This document shows positions 1-8,600 of a stretch of DNA of 14,348 nt, in pieces. A program made the position numbers and the translations under genes. The notes under the pieces are model-generated. The model was not told the origin of the DNA, ran no database searches, and was given only the letters and a program-made list of their open reading frames with translations. The DNA is from Palsa-459 sp035510855 (GTDB taxonomy: Bacteria; Actinomycetota; Acidimicrobiia; Acidimicrobiales; RAAP-2): the NCBI GenBank assembly GCA_035510855.1, contig DATKGG010000049.1:1-14348 (forward strand), in the 5' to 3' direction. Positions within the stretch are counted from its first letter, which is position 1; each line of letters starts with the position of its first letter.

Positions 1-2
1 TC

Positions 3-1289
3 CAGGTGGTCGAGGACCTCTGGCACGAGATCCTCCCTGACGAGGACTTCCTCATGCGGCCGCGCATGAGCCGGATCTACTACGACGGGAAGTACTACGA
101 CTACCCGCTCAAGGCCCTGAACGCGCTCAGGAACCTCGGCATCATCGAGGCGTTCCGCTGCGTTGGATCCTACGTGTCGGCCAAGGTGCGCCCGCCGAAG
201 GATCAGTCCAACTACGAGAACTGGCTCGTCGCCCGGTTCGGGTGGCGGCTCTATCGACGATTCTTCAAGACCTACACCGAGAAGGTGTGGGGCGTGCCGG
301 TGCACGAGATGCCCGCGGACTGGGCCGCCCAGCGCGTGAAGGGGCTGTCGCTCGGCAACGCGATCGTGAACGCGCTCCTCCCGCGCCGCAACCAGAAGGA
401 GATCACGAGCCTCATCGAGGAGTTCCAGTACCCCAAGTACGGGCCCGGGATGATGTGGGAGCGGTGCCGCGACCTCGTGGTCAAGTTCGGCGGCGACGTC
501 CGCATGTCGACGCGCGTGGTCGGGGTGCACACCGCCGACGGGGTCGTCGATGCGGTCACGATCGAGAACCCCGACGGGTCGCGCGAGCGGCTCGCGGCGG
601 CCGCGGTGATCTCGACGATGCCGATGCGCGAGCTCGTCGCCGCCGTCGAGCCCCCGGTGCCCCACGAGGTGCGGGCAGCCGGCGACGCGCTGCACTACCG
701 CGACTTCCTCACCGTCGCCCTCGTCGTGCCGAAGGCAGCGTCGTTCCCGGACAACTGGATCTACATCCACGCCTCAGAGGTCAAGGTTGGCCGCATCCAG
801 AACTTCGGCTCGTGGTCGCCGTTCATGGTGAAGGACGACATGACCTGCCTCGGTCTCGAGTACTTCGTCTTCGAGGGCGACGACGTCTGGACGATGCGCG
901 ACGAGGACCTCATCGCGATGGGCTCGAAGGAGCTCGAGCAGCTCGACCTCGTCCGGGCGACCGACGTCGAGCGCGGTTTCGTCGTGCGAGTCCCCAAGGC
1001 GTACCCGTACTACGACACCGAGTACCGCCAGAACGTCGAGCGCATCGTCGGGTACTTCGACGAGCACGCACACGGCCTGCACCTCATTGGGCGCAATGGC
1101 ATGCACAAGTACAACAACCAGGACCACTCGATGTACACCGCCATGCTCACCGTCGAGAACCTCTTCGGCGCGCACCATGACATCTGGTCCGTCAACGTCG
1201 AAGAGGAGTATCACGAGGAGTCGCGCACCTCGCACGGGGGCACCGGTCGCGACGCACCCGTCCTCCCGCCGAGGGCCGCCACGAAGTGA
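3..1289 (+). CDS. FAD-dependent oxidoreductase, UDP-galactopyranose mutase / amine-oxidase-like (5' truncated)
   Basis: The reading frame is open to the left edge, so the true start and the N-terminal GxGxxG dinucleotide-binding fold lie outside the window; about 428 codons are visible. A GTG at position 6 is in frame but is probably internal. Two features place it with flavin-dependent UDP-galactopyranose mutases and protoporphyrinogen/amine-oxidase-like enzymes. One is a mid-protein segment reading PKYGPGMMWERC near 435-470. The other is a C-terminal FAD-contact segment, GRNGMHKYNNQDHSMYTA, starting at 1089. A hydrophobic strand ending in VISTMP (about 606-620) fits the usual substrate/FAD domain crossover. 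The last 30 or so residues are polar and probably disordered. It overlaps the next gene by four bases (GTGA), so the two are probably translationally coupled. The context of glycosyltransferases and a flippase suggests sugar or lipid-linked-glycan modification. The exact substrate is unknown; mutase versus oxidase activity cannot be decided here. Confidence 0.8.
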   Translation, partial: QVVEDLWHEILPDEDFLMRPRMSRIYYDGKYYDYPLKALNALRNLGIIEAFRCVGSYVSAKVRPPKDQSNYENWLVARFGWRLYRRFFKTYTEKVWGVPVHEMPADWAAQRVKGLSLGNAIVNALLPRRNQKEITSLIEEFQYPKYGPGMMWERCRDLVVKFGGDVRMSTRVVGVHTADGVVDAVTIENPDGSRERLAAAAVISTMPMRELVAAVEPPVPHEVRAAGDALHYRDFLTVALVVPKAASFPDNWIYIHASEVKVGRIQNFGSWSPFMVKDDMTCLGLEYFVFEGDDVWTMRDEDLIAMGSKELEQLDLVRATDVERGFVVRVPKAYPYYDTEYRQNVERIVGYFDEHAHGLHLIGRNGMHKYNNQDHSMYTAMLTVENLFGAHHDIWSVNVEEEYHEESRTSHGGTGRDAPVLPPRAATK

Positions 1290-3124
1290 CGCGGCGCTTC
1301 GAGTGGCGTCTGTGGCGCGAGCCCGCCGAGCTCTTCGGCGCCGCGGTCATCGGGTCGGGGGCGCTGTGGGGGAGCCTGTGGGTGACGTCGCCGACGACGA
1401 GCGGGGTCTGCGGTTGCGGTGACCCGTCGCTCTTCCAGTGGTTCCTGGCGTGGCCCGCCCACGCGATCGCGACTGGACACAGCCTCGTGTTCTCGCGCGA
1501 TCTCTTCCATCCCGCGGGCGTCAACCTGCTGGCCAACACGTCAGTCCTCGCGCTCGGCGTGCCGCTGTCGCCGGTCACGTGGCTCTTTGGCCCCGTGCTG
1601 ACCGAGAACGTCGCTCTCTTGCTCGCGGTGCCCGTCGCGGTCGTGGGGATGGACCTGTTCTTGCGGCGCGTGACGGCCTCGCTCGCCGCGCGGGTCGTGC
1701 TCTCGTTGTGCTACGGCTTCTCGCCGTTCGTGCTCTCGAGCCTGACCGAGAGCCACCTCATGACGGCATGGATCGGCGTCCTGCCCCTCATCGCCCTCGG
1801 GGTCCTCGACGCGCTCGCGGCCGATCCACGCCGAGCGCGGCGAGGCAAGATCCTGCTCGTCGTCGCCCTCGTCGCGCAGTTCTTCTTGAGCACCGAGCTG
1901 TTCTTGCTCTGCGGCATCGTCACGGTGCTCGTGGTCGCGATCCTCGTGGTCAACCGGCTCGTCGACCGCCGCGTCGCGAGCGGCGCGGTCGCGGCCGCGC
2001 GACGGCTCGCGGCCCCGCTCGTGGCCGCCGGGGTCGTGCTCGGTGTGCCGGCGTACTACGCGCTCGAGGGACCTCGGAGCCTCAAGGGCGGTGTCTGGGG
2101 ACCCGGCGTCGACCGGTCGTCGTGGGGGACCTCGCTCAGCGACCTCGTCGTGCCGCATCGGATCAGCGGCGGGCTGATCGAGGCCTCTGGCTACCTGGGC
2201 GCACCGTTCGTCAAGATCCAGCTGCTCGGCTGGGGTCTCGTGTCCGTTGCCGTCCTCGCGGCGATCTGGCAGCGCCACGACGTGGTCGCACGCTCAGCTG
2301 CGCTGGTGGCGCTGTGCTGCTGCGCGCTCGCGCTCGGCCCCGACCAGGTCGCGTGGGCACCGTGGCGGCTGTTCGCGAACCTACCCGTGCTGCGCGACGT
2401 CGTCGAGCTGCGCTTCCTCGTGTTCGCGATGCTTGCGATGCTCGTGGTGCTCGCCCGCGCCCTCGAGCGGATCAAGGGCCTCGGACGACGAGGCATGGCG
2501 CTCGGCGTCGCGGCCCTCGCCGTCGTCGTCGTGCCCGTCGCGGTGCCAGTGGCGCTCGGGCTCCCACTGCACACAGCGCACGTCGCGATACCTGCGTGGT
2601 GGCGAGCCGCCCACGGACCCGGCGTCGTCTTGAGCTACCCGTTCCCCGCGGGGCTCATCCAGAGCCCGCTCACGTGGCAGGCCCACGACCACTTCGCCGT
2701 CGCACTCGCCGGCGGCGGCGGGCCCCAGGGCGCACTGGCGCGCGCGGGCGCCGACGAGGCTGCCGAGGCGCTTCTCGTGAACCTCTCGCTGCACGTCGCC
2801 GGTCGCGTGATCGCGACGGCCCCGAATGCCGTGGCGATCCGCGAGATGCTCGTCCGCGACTCGGTGACCGAGGTCGTCGTGCCCGTGAAGCTGCACGGTT
2901 CCGCCCTCGTCACCGGTTCACCGAGCGCCGGGGCCGCCGCGTTCTTCATGGAGACGCTCGGGATCGATCCCGTGGTCGACCACGGCGCATGGGTCTTCGG
3001 CGTGCACGGACCGCTTCCCTCGCCGAGGATCGTGTCGGCGGCCCGCGTCAGGTCCTGCACGACGGCAGCGACCTCGCCTCGCGCGAGCGCGCTGTGGGCG
3101 TGCCTCGTCGAAGGAGCCCGGTGA
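1286..3124 (+). CDS. Polytopic membrane protein, GT-C-like glycosyltransferase (putative)
   Basis: This 612-residue protein starts at a GTG that overlaps the upstream stop codon (GTGA). A weak purine tract, GAGGG at 1271-1275, lies 10 bases upstream. After a first hydrophobic helix (about residues 15-35) comes an extracytoplasmic loop with GCGDPSLFQWFLAW (Asp46) and then HPAGVNLLANTS. An acidic residue in the first outer loop after TM1 is the usual layout of GT-C enzymes that use polyprenyl-phosphate sugars, and I recall similar loops in uncharacterised actinobacterial membrane proteins. About ten further hydrophobic segments follow, up to roughly residue 440. The remaining 170 residues are a less hydrophobic, presumably extracytoplasmic C-terminal domain. 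The gene sits between an FAD oxidoreductase and a flippase in a tightly packed operon, which supports a role in envelope glycan assembly. Neither donor nor acceptor can be read from the sequence, and a non-catalytic membrane role is possible. Confidence 0.8.
   Translation: MTRRFEWRLWREPAELFGAAVIGSGALWGSLWVTSPTTSGVCGCGDPSLFQWFLAWPAHAIATGHSLVFSRDLFHPAGVNLLANTSVLALGVPLSPVTWLFGPVLTENVALLLAVPVAVVGMDLFLRRVTASLAARVVLSLCYGFSPFVLSSLTESHLMTAWIGVLPLIALGVLDALAADPRRARRGKILLVVALVAQFFLSTELFLLCGIVTVLVVAILVVNRLVDRRVASGAVAAARRLAAPLVAAGVVLGVPAYYALEGPRSLKGGVWGPGVDRSSWGTSLSDLVVPHRISGGLIEASGYLGAPFVKIQLLGWGLVSVAVLAAIWQRHDVVARSAALVALCCCALALGPDQVAWAPWRLFANLPVLRDVVELRFLVFAMLAMLVVLARALERIKGLGRRGMALGVAALAVVVVPVAVPVALGLPLHTAHVAIPAWWRAAHGPGVVLSYPFPAGLIQSPLTWQAHDHFAVALAGGGGPQGALARAGADEAAEALLVNLSLHVAGRVIATAPNAVAIREMLVRDSVTEVVVPVKLHGSALVTGSPSAGAAAFFMETLGIDPVVDHGAWVFGVHGPLPSPRIVSAARVRSCTTAATSPRASALWACLVEGAR
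3111..3116 (+). promoter_or_regulatory. Ribosome binding site that fixes the flippase start
   Basis: AAGGAG lies four bases before the GTG at 3121. The flippase frame stays open far upstream, back to about 1438, so this site together with the GTGA overlap is what selects 3121 as the start. The spacing is slightly short but acceptable. Confidence 0.6.
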
Positions 3125-4416
3125 CCGGGTCCGAGCCGATCGGGGCCGGGCCGCTCGGGCCCTCGGCGAGGACGTCGCTCAGCCACGCGCTCGGCGTCGC
3201 GATCGCAGGCCTCGTCGCCAACGGGCTCAACCTCATCGTGACGGTCGTGCTCGCGCGCATCCTCCCGGGGCACAACCACAACGCCGCCTACGGTGCCTTC
3301 GCCCAGATGGTGGGCCTGTACGTGGTGGTCTCGCTGCCCGGCTCGGCGATCGCGATCGCCGTCGTGCGCCGCTCCTCGTGGTGGCTCGCCCGTCAGGGCA
3401 ACGCCGAGCTCGAGGCGTGGCGCCGCGACTCGACGGTCCTCGCGGTCAAGGCGTTCGCGATCTTCTCGGTCGTCGCGCTCGGTGCTGCCCCGCTCATCGG
3501 GTCCGCGCTCGGCGGGCGCAGCTGGATCGCGGTCTTCGTGACCATGCTCGCCGCGGGGTGCTGGGTCGCCATCGCCGTCGAACGGGCGTTCCTCCAGGCA
3601 TGCCGCCGCTACCGCCCGCTCGCGGCCAACCTCTTTTTGGAGGGCGGTGTGCGCACGACCGCGGTGCTCGCCGGTGCGGCGCTCTGGGGCGTCACGGGCG
3701 CGGTCACCGGCATCCTCTTGGCCGAGCTCGCGACCTGGGCGAACGCGTGGCGCGCGGCCGCAACGGCGGTGCCCGCCCCTGCGATGAGCGCCCCGGGCTC
3801 CCCGCCGAGCGGCGAGATCGGCGGCGACCTCGTCGCCTCGATCACGGCCTTCGGAATGCTGGCGCTCCTGCAGTACGTCGACGTGTTCTTGGTGGGACGG
3901 CTCAATGCACCGGGATCGGGCCGCTACGCCGCGATCGCCGTCGTCGCCAAGACGCTCGTCTACGTCGCGATCGTGCTCTCGTACTACCTGTTGCCCGAGG
4001 CCTCGATCGGCCACCGCGAGGGCAGTCACGCGCGTCGACAGCTCGGCGTCGTGCTCGCCATCTACGTCGTGCCGTGCGCGCTGCTGCTTGGCTTGGCCGC
4101 ACTCGCGCCGAGGTCGTTGCTCGGGATCGTGTATCCCACGCGGCTGCTCGGTGCGTCAGGTTCGCTCGTCACCCTCACCGGCGCGATGGCACTGCTCGGT
4201 GTGTCGCTCCTGCTGGCGACCTACCTGCTCGCCCGCGGCGTCAGGCTGGTGGCGGTGTGGCTCGTCGCGGGCGCCGCCGTCGCGATCGTCTTGGTCTCGA
4301 CGGCGCACGGGACCTGGCAGGGGACCGCCCTGCGCGACCTCGAGGCCCAGGCGGTCATCGCCGCGGGACTGGCGGTCGGCACGGTGCTGGCCCTCGCGTC
4401 TCGGCGCAGGACCTAG
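3121..4416 (+). CDS. Polysaccharide/lipid-linked glycan flippase, Wzx-like (MOP/MATE superfamily)
   Basis: This is a 431-residue integral membrane protein. The start is the GTG at 3121, which overlaps the stop of the GT-C gene (GTGA) and is preceded by AAGGAG. Opening residues such as SHALGVAIAGLVANGLNLIVT and VLARILPG match the first helix and loop of polysaccharide-biosynthesis (Wzx) flippases, where an N-terminal helix is followed by a short 'ARxLxP' loop. About 11-12 hydrophobic segments are visible. The mid-protein stretch LLQYVDVFLVGRLNAPGSGRY (written here as its key residues D, R, G and Y, near 3868-3930) corresponds to the start of the second six-helix bundle in this family. It would move an undecaprenyl-linked glycan from the cytoplasmic to the outer face of the membrane, which fits between GT4 (inside) and the GT-C enzymes (outside). 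The family is clear; the substrate is unknown. Confidence 0.85.
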   Translation: MTGSEPIGAGPLGPSARTSLSHALGVAIAGLVANGLNLIVTVVLARILPGHNHNAAYGAFAQMVGLYVVVSLPGSAIAIAVVRRSSWWLARQGNAELEAWRRDSTVLAVKAFAIFSVVALGAAPLIGSALGGRSWIAVFVTMLAAGCWVAIAVERAFLQACRRYRPLAANLFLEGGVRTTAVLAGAALWGVTGAVTGILLAELATWANAWRAAATAVPAPAMSAPGSPPSGEIGGDLVASITAFGMLALLQYVDVFLVGRLNAPGSGRYAAIAVVAKTLVYVAIVLSYYLLPEASIGHREGSHARRQLGVVLAIYVVPCALLLGLAALAPRSLLGIVYPTRLLGASGSLVTLTGAMALLGVSLLLATYLLARGVRLVAVWLVAGAAVAIVLVSTAHGTWQGTALRDLEAQAVIAAGLAVGTVLALASRRRT

Positions 4417-4417
4417 C

Positions 4418-4423
4418 TAGCAT
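4418..4423 (+). promoter_or_regulatory. Possible -10 element for the GT4 gene
   Basis: TAGCAT fits the TANNNT pattern of actinobacterial -10 elements. It follows directly after the flippase stop and lies 21 bases before the GT4 ATG at 4445. A transcript starting about seven bases downstream would carry a short leader that begins inside the adjacent inverted repeat. No convincing -35 is visible. Read-through from the upstream operon is equally possible. Confidence 0.3.
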
Positions 4424-4438
4424 CGCCGGTCCGGCGAT
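4422..4438. repeat. Perfect 8+1+8 inverted repeat in the flippase-GT4 gap
   Basis: ATCGCCGG, T, CCGGCGAT form an exact palindrome that fills most of the 28-base gap between the two genes. With a one-base centre it is a better candidate for a dimeric repressor operator than for a stem-loop, although a 6-bp stem with a 5-base loop could form in RNA. No T tract follows, so an intrinsic terminator is unlikely. Confidence 0.6.
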
Positions 4439-4444
4439 CTCGGG

Positions 4445-5620
4445 ATGGGTGTGGACGGCAACGACCAGAGCGTCACCCTCGAAGCGATAGCGGCGGCGTC
4501 GTCGATTCGGCGGATCCAGATCGTCTCGTGGCGCGACCTCGACGACCCAGAGGCCGGGGGCTCCGAGCTGCACGCCGACCGCGTGGCGACCCGGTGGGCC
4601 GCAGCCGGGCTCGACGTCGAGCTTCGGACCTCGATGGTGCCCGGCGAGGCGAGACAGACGAAGCGCAACGGCTACCACGTCGTGCGCTGGGGCGGGCGCT
4701 ACCAGGTCTTTCCTCAGGTGGTGATCGAGGGGCTGGCCGAGCGGCGCGGCGACCCCGACGCGGTGGTCGACATCTGGAACGGGCTGCCGTTCTTCTCGCC
4801 CGTCTGGTTCCAAGGTCCGCGGCTCACGATCCTGCACCACGTCCACGGCGAGATGTGGCGAATGACGTTGCGCAACTCGATCGCGACGCTCGGCGACACC
4901 GTCGAGCGCCGGCTCGCGCCCCTCCTGTACCGGCGCAGCACGATCGCGACGCTGTCGGCGTCCTCGCGCGTGGAGATCGTCGAGCGACTCCACCTGCCCG
5001 CCGCACACGTCCACGTCGTCGAGCCCGGCATCGACGCGCGCTACACGCCGGGGGACCAGCGCAGCGAGGACCCACTCGTCGTCGCCGTCGGGCGCCTCGT
5101 GCCGGTCAAGCGCTACGAGGTGCTCTTCGGCGCCCTGGCCGAGGCGCGCCGCCAGATCCCAACGCTTCGGGCGGTCATCGTGGGCGAAGGCTACGAGCGC
5201 CCCGAGCTCGAGGCCGTGCGCCACGAGCTCGGCGCGGACGACTACATCGAGCTGCGCGGCCGCGTCGGCGACGTCGAGCTGCTCGAGCTGTACCGGTCGG
5301 CGTGGGTGGTCTCGTCCTCGTCGCTGCGCGAGGGCTGGGGGATGACCCTGACCGAGGCCGCCGCGTGCGGCACGCCGGCAGTCGCGACGGACATCGCGGG
5401 GCACCGCGATGCCGTCGTGCACGGCGTGACAGGGATGCTGGCCTCGGACGCGTCGCTCGGCTGCGAGCTCGCCGGCGTGCTTGGCGACACCGCGCTTCGC
5501 GAGTCGCTCGCCAAGGGCGCCCTCGAGCGCTCCAAGACGTTCCGCTGGGAGCGCACCGCGGCGCGCCTGTTCGGGCTGCTCGACCCCGCCGCGGCGCTCA
5601 GAGCTTCTCGAGGAGCGTGA
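4445..5620 (+). CDS. GT4-family glycosyltransferase (GT-B fold), Rv0225-like
   Basis: This 391-residue cytosolic or membrane-associated glycosyltransferase has both GT-B halves. The N-terminal half carries the acceptor-side motif IVSWRDLDDPEAGGSELHAD (residues 26-44), a NGLPFFSP segment (112-119) and HHVHGEMW (131-138). The C-terminal half carries VGRLVPVKRYE (215-225), whose Lys/Arg contact the donor phosphate. It also has the GT4 signature E-x7-E (Glu296 and Glu304) in REGWGMTLTEAAACGTPAV. I recall the same N-terminal pattern in mycobacterial Rv0225 homologues, which lie beside the methyltransferase Rv0224c. The ATG at 4445 is the annotated start; a GTG at 4451 is an alternative, and only a weak purine run (CGGG) precedes the ATG. 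The 3' end overlaps the convergent AftD-methyltransferase gene by 23 bases. Retaining GT4 chemistry is expected; donor and acceptor are unknown. Confidence 0.88.
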   Translation: MGVDGNDQSVTLEAIAAASSIRRIQIVSWRDLDDPEAGGSELHADRVATRWAAAGLDVELRTSMVPGEARQTKRNGYHVVRWGGRYQVFPQVVIEGLAERRGDPDAVVDIWNGLPFFSPVWFQGPRLTILHHVHGEMWRMTLRNSIATLGDTVERRLAPLLYRRSTIATLSASSRVEIVERLHLPAAHVHVVEPGIDARYTPGDQRSEDPLVVAVGRLVPVKRYEVLFGALAEARRQIPTLRAVIVGEGYERPELEAVRHELGADDYIELRGRVGDVELLELYRSAWVVSSSSLREGWGMTLTEAAACGTPAVATDIAGHRDAVVHGVTGMLASDASLGCELAGVLGDTALRESLAKGALERSKTFRWERTAARLFGLLDPAAALRASRGA

Positions 5621-8600
5621 CGAGGTTCCAGGTCACGACCTCGCGCAGGACGGGCACCTTGACGAGGAACGCGGCCCAGCGCGGGAGGTACCGCGGCTCA
5701 GCGGCGATGAGCGCGACGTCGTCGCGTGCCGCGAGGAGCTTGAGCACCGTGCTCACCTTGAGCGCGAAGAGCGACTCGCCGTAGACGTTCTTCGGCGGGT
5801 GCCCGTGGCGCTTGGTGTAGCGCCGCTTGGCGTACCTGCCCGAGAGGTAGTGCCACGGCGAGGTCTCGTGGCCGCCCCAGGGCGACCACCACACCGTGAA
5901 CGACAGGTAGATCTGGCCGCCTGACCTCGCGACGCGGACCGACTCGTCGATGAACTTCGAGGGGTCCGGCACGTGCTCGAGCACGTTGGACGAAAAGACG
6001 AGGTCCGCGAAGTTGTCGGGCAGCGGCAGGCTCAGGCCGTCGCCCGCGATGGTGTCGCCCGCCATGAGCCGGCCCGGCCAGACCGCGCGCTCGTGGCGAG
6101 CGTGCAGGTCGAGGCTCTGCTCGGGGCCCTGGAGGTGCGGCGGGAGCGGCGCGTCGGCTTCCGGCTCGATCAGCACGACCCGGGCGCCGGCGTTGCGGAA
6201 AGCCTCGGCGAAGTAGCCGGCGCCGCCACCGATGTCGATCACGGTCCGGTTGAACAGGGGCGTCGAGCCGGTGAGGCGGACCAGCGTGTCGAGCGCGATC
6301 ATCCGGTAGAAGTAGTCCGGGTCGCTCTGCTCCTTGCGGAACGCGCGGAAGAGCGCGACCGAGCGGGGGATGCCCGACGCGGGGAGCGCGATCAACGACT
6401 CGCCGGTCCGGCCCAGCTCGGCGGGAGGGGCGAGCCTCGAGGGCGCGACGACCGAGATGAGGCCCACGAGGCGCGTCGGCACGATCCGGGCGAGGCCCTG
6501 TGGCGCGCTGGGGTCCGGGCCGCCGGCCGCGCGGCTGAGATTGGCGATGGCGAACCACGGGTCCGCGTCCTCGCGGAACCCGAGGACGTCGACGACGAGG
6601 ATGCACACCGCGATCCACCCGAGCGTGTTGGCGGTCCCGAAGTGCGTCGGCCACTGGATGTTGTGCGGCCAGTCGTACTTGCGCTGCTCGTAGATCATGT
6701 AGGCGCCCGCGAGCGCGATGACGAGGGCCGGTGCGAGCGCGAGCACGGCTCGGAGCGGACGGCGCCACCACGCGAGCGCGAGCAAGGGGACAAGGATGAC
6801 GGCGACGGCGGGGCCCGCGATCAGCACGCTGAGCACGGTCGCTGCGGCACACAGCGGCAGCGACATCGTGCGTGAGCGCCAGGGCCACGCGAGCACCGGC
6901 TCAAGGTCATTGGGCACCTGGCGCGCGGCCAGGGAGCGAGCCTGCGAGCGGCGGCGGCGGGGGATCACGATGAGCCCGAGCACCACCACGAGCCCGAGGG
7001 CGCTGACCGCGAGCGCGATGTCGACGGTCGACTGGGGCTTCCACGAGATCGACACGGTCGCGCTCGTGGTGGACGCCGGCAGGCGCCACGCCATGAAGCC
7101 ACCGTCGAGCAGCACGGGCGCGCCGAGGTCGCGCCCCTTGATCGAGGCGTGCCAGCCCAACGAGAAGCTCTGGTTCAGCACCAGCCACGAGGCCCTCGAC
7201 TGCGGGCCGACCGTGGCGTGCAGCGAGACGTCGTTCGCCCAGGCGACGTGGGTCACGTGGGCAGTCGCGCTCGGGGCGACAGCCGGCGTCGTGGCCCCGC
7301 TTCGAAGCTCGAGGGTGTCGAGGTTCCAGCCCGTGGCGTAGCCCGGGGCCGTCGTGAGGACGTGGCTGCCGGACCCGAGCCTCCTCGGCGACCCGCAGGC
7401 CGTGATCGACAGCGCGCGCTGGGCGAGCGCGTCGCGCGTCGTGCCGGTGATGCGGATCGCGACGTCCTTGCCGTCGATCGAGAGCAGCCCCGCGCGACAG
7501 GCCGACGCCAGCTTCCCCGGCGTCGTCGCGTTCGCGGCGTTGGGGATCATGACGTCGGCGATGCCGATCGGCAGCACCGTGGGAAGCCCAGAGATGTGGT
7601 CGGTGGTCACGATCGCGTGGTTGGACGGGAACGCGAACTTGAAGGTGGTCCCGGCGATCGGGGCGAACTTGGCGGTCGCCGACTCGGTCGCGCCCTGGCC
7701 GGATCCCACGCGCGACGCCGGGTCGTACCTGATCGGCGCCTCGACGCGCGTGCCCCGGTCCGTCGTGACCTCGAGGACCCTCGGCACGCTGTGTCGCCCG
7801 TCGAGGACGACGTGGAGCGTGACGTGGTTGATGGAGACCGCGTGCGAGAGCGTCGCGGAGAGCCAGACCGGCACCGGTCCCACGTAGGCAGGGGACCACG
7901 AGGTGTCGTGGTTGCCGTCGAAGGCTGCCCACGAGTCGTTGGCGATCGAGCCCGTGAGCCGAGACGAGCTGTCCGTCGACACGACGTGCAGCTTTCTGCC
8001 CGTGCCTCGCCCGAGCAGCGTGTCGAGCCTGGCGTCGTCGACGAGGTCCGAGACCCGAGCCGTCCCCGTGATCGAGAAGGTCCTCGCGCTCGGCAGGTCG
8101 AAGGTCCGCGACATCGAGAGCTCGGGGTCGGTCCGAGGAGGGATCGTCGCGGCGCGAAGGCGGTGCAGCAGGATGACGAGCGAGTCGTGGTTGCCCGCGG
8201 ACCCCGCGCCGCTGAGCAGGTCCGTCGGCAGCTGCAGCGTCGAGGTGACCGGGCCCACCCCAGGGATGCGGACCTGGGCGAAGCCAACCGGGCTCGCACC
8301 TGTGAACACTGTCTGGGAGCCGGTCATCGCCGTGATCGTGATCGTGAGCGACGTCGTGCGATGCGCGGGGAAGTGGAACGTCGCGCCGCTCGTGCGGGTG
8401 TCCGTGCCGAGCCGCAGCACCTGTGTCGAGCCGTCCGAGAACGTGAGGCGCACCCGTGACGCCCATCGGGTCCGGATCCCGACCTGGGGCTGCTGGAGGA
8501 ACAGCGAGGACACCGTTGTCGGTCGCACCAGGTTGATCCGGAGGAACTGGCCCCTCGGGTCCGTGAACGCCCCGACGGCCCACGCGGTCAGCGCGTTGCC

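Noticed and set aside
1438..3120. Open frame running in phase into the flippase from far upstream, suggesting a 992-residue protein
   Set aside because: The upstream part is an Arg/Pro/Ala-rich shadow of the GT-C gene. The GTG at 3121, with AAGGAG and a GTGA overlap, gives a normal flippase N terminus.
2635..4029. 464-residue minus-strand open frame opposite the GT-C and flippase genes
   Set aside because: Low-complexity Arg/Asp/Glu/Gly composition, and it crosses a well-supported gene junction on the other strand.
5595..5617. Stem at the GT4/AftD junction as a bidirectional terminator
   Set aside because: The stem is short and bulged, and neither side has a T tract.
5598..6482. Methyltransferase as a separate gene starting at the internal GTG at 6482 (Val1466)
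   Set aside because: No Shine-Dalgarno or -10 box precedes it, and the frame is continuous with the membrane part without a stop. An internal start in addition to the fusion cannot be excluded.
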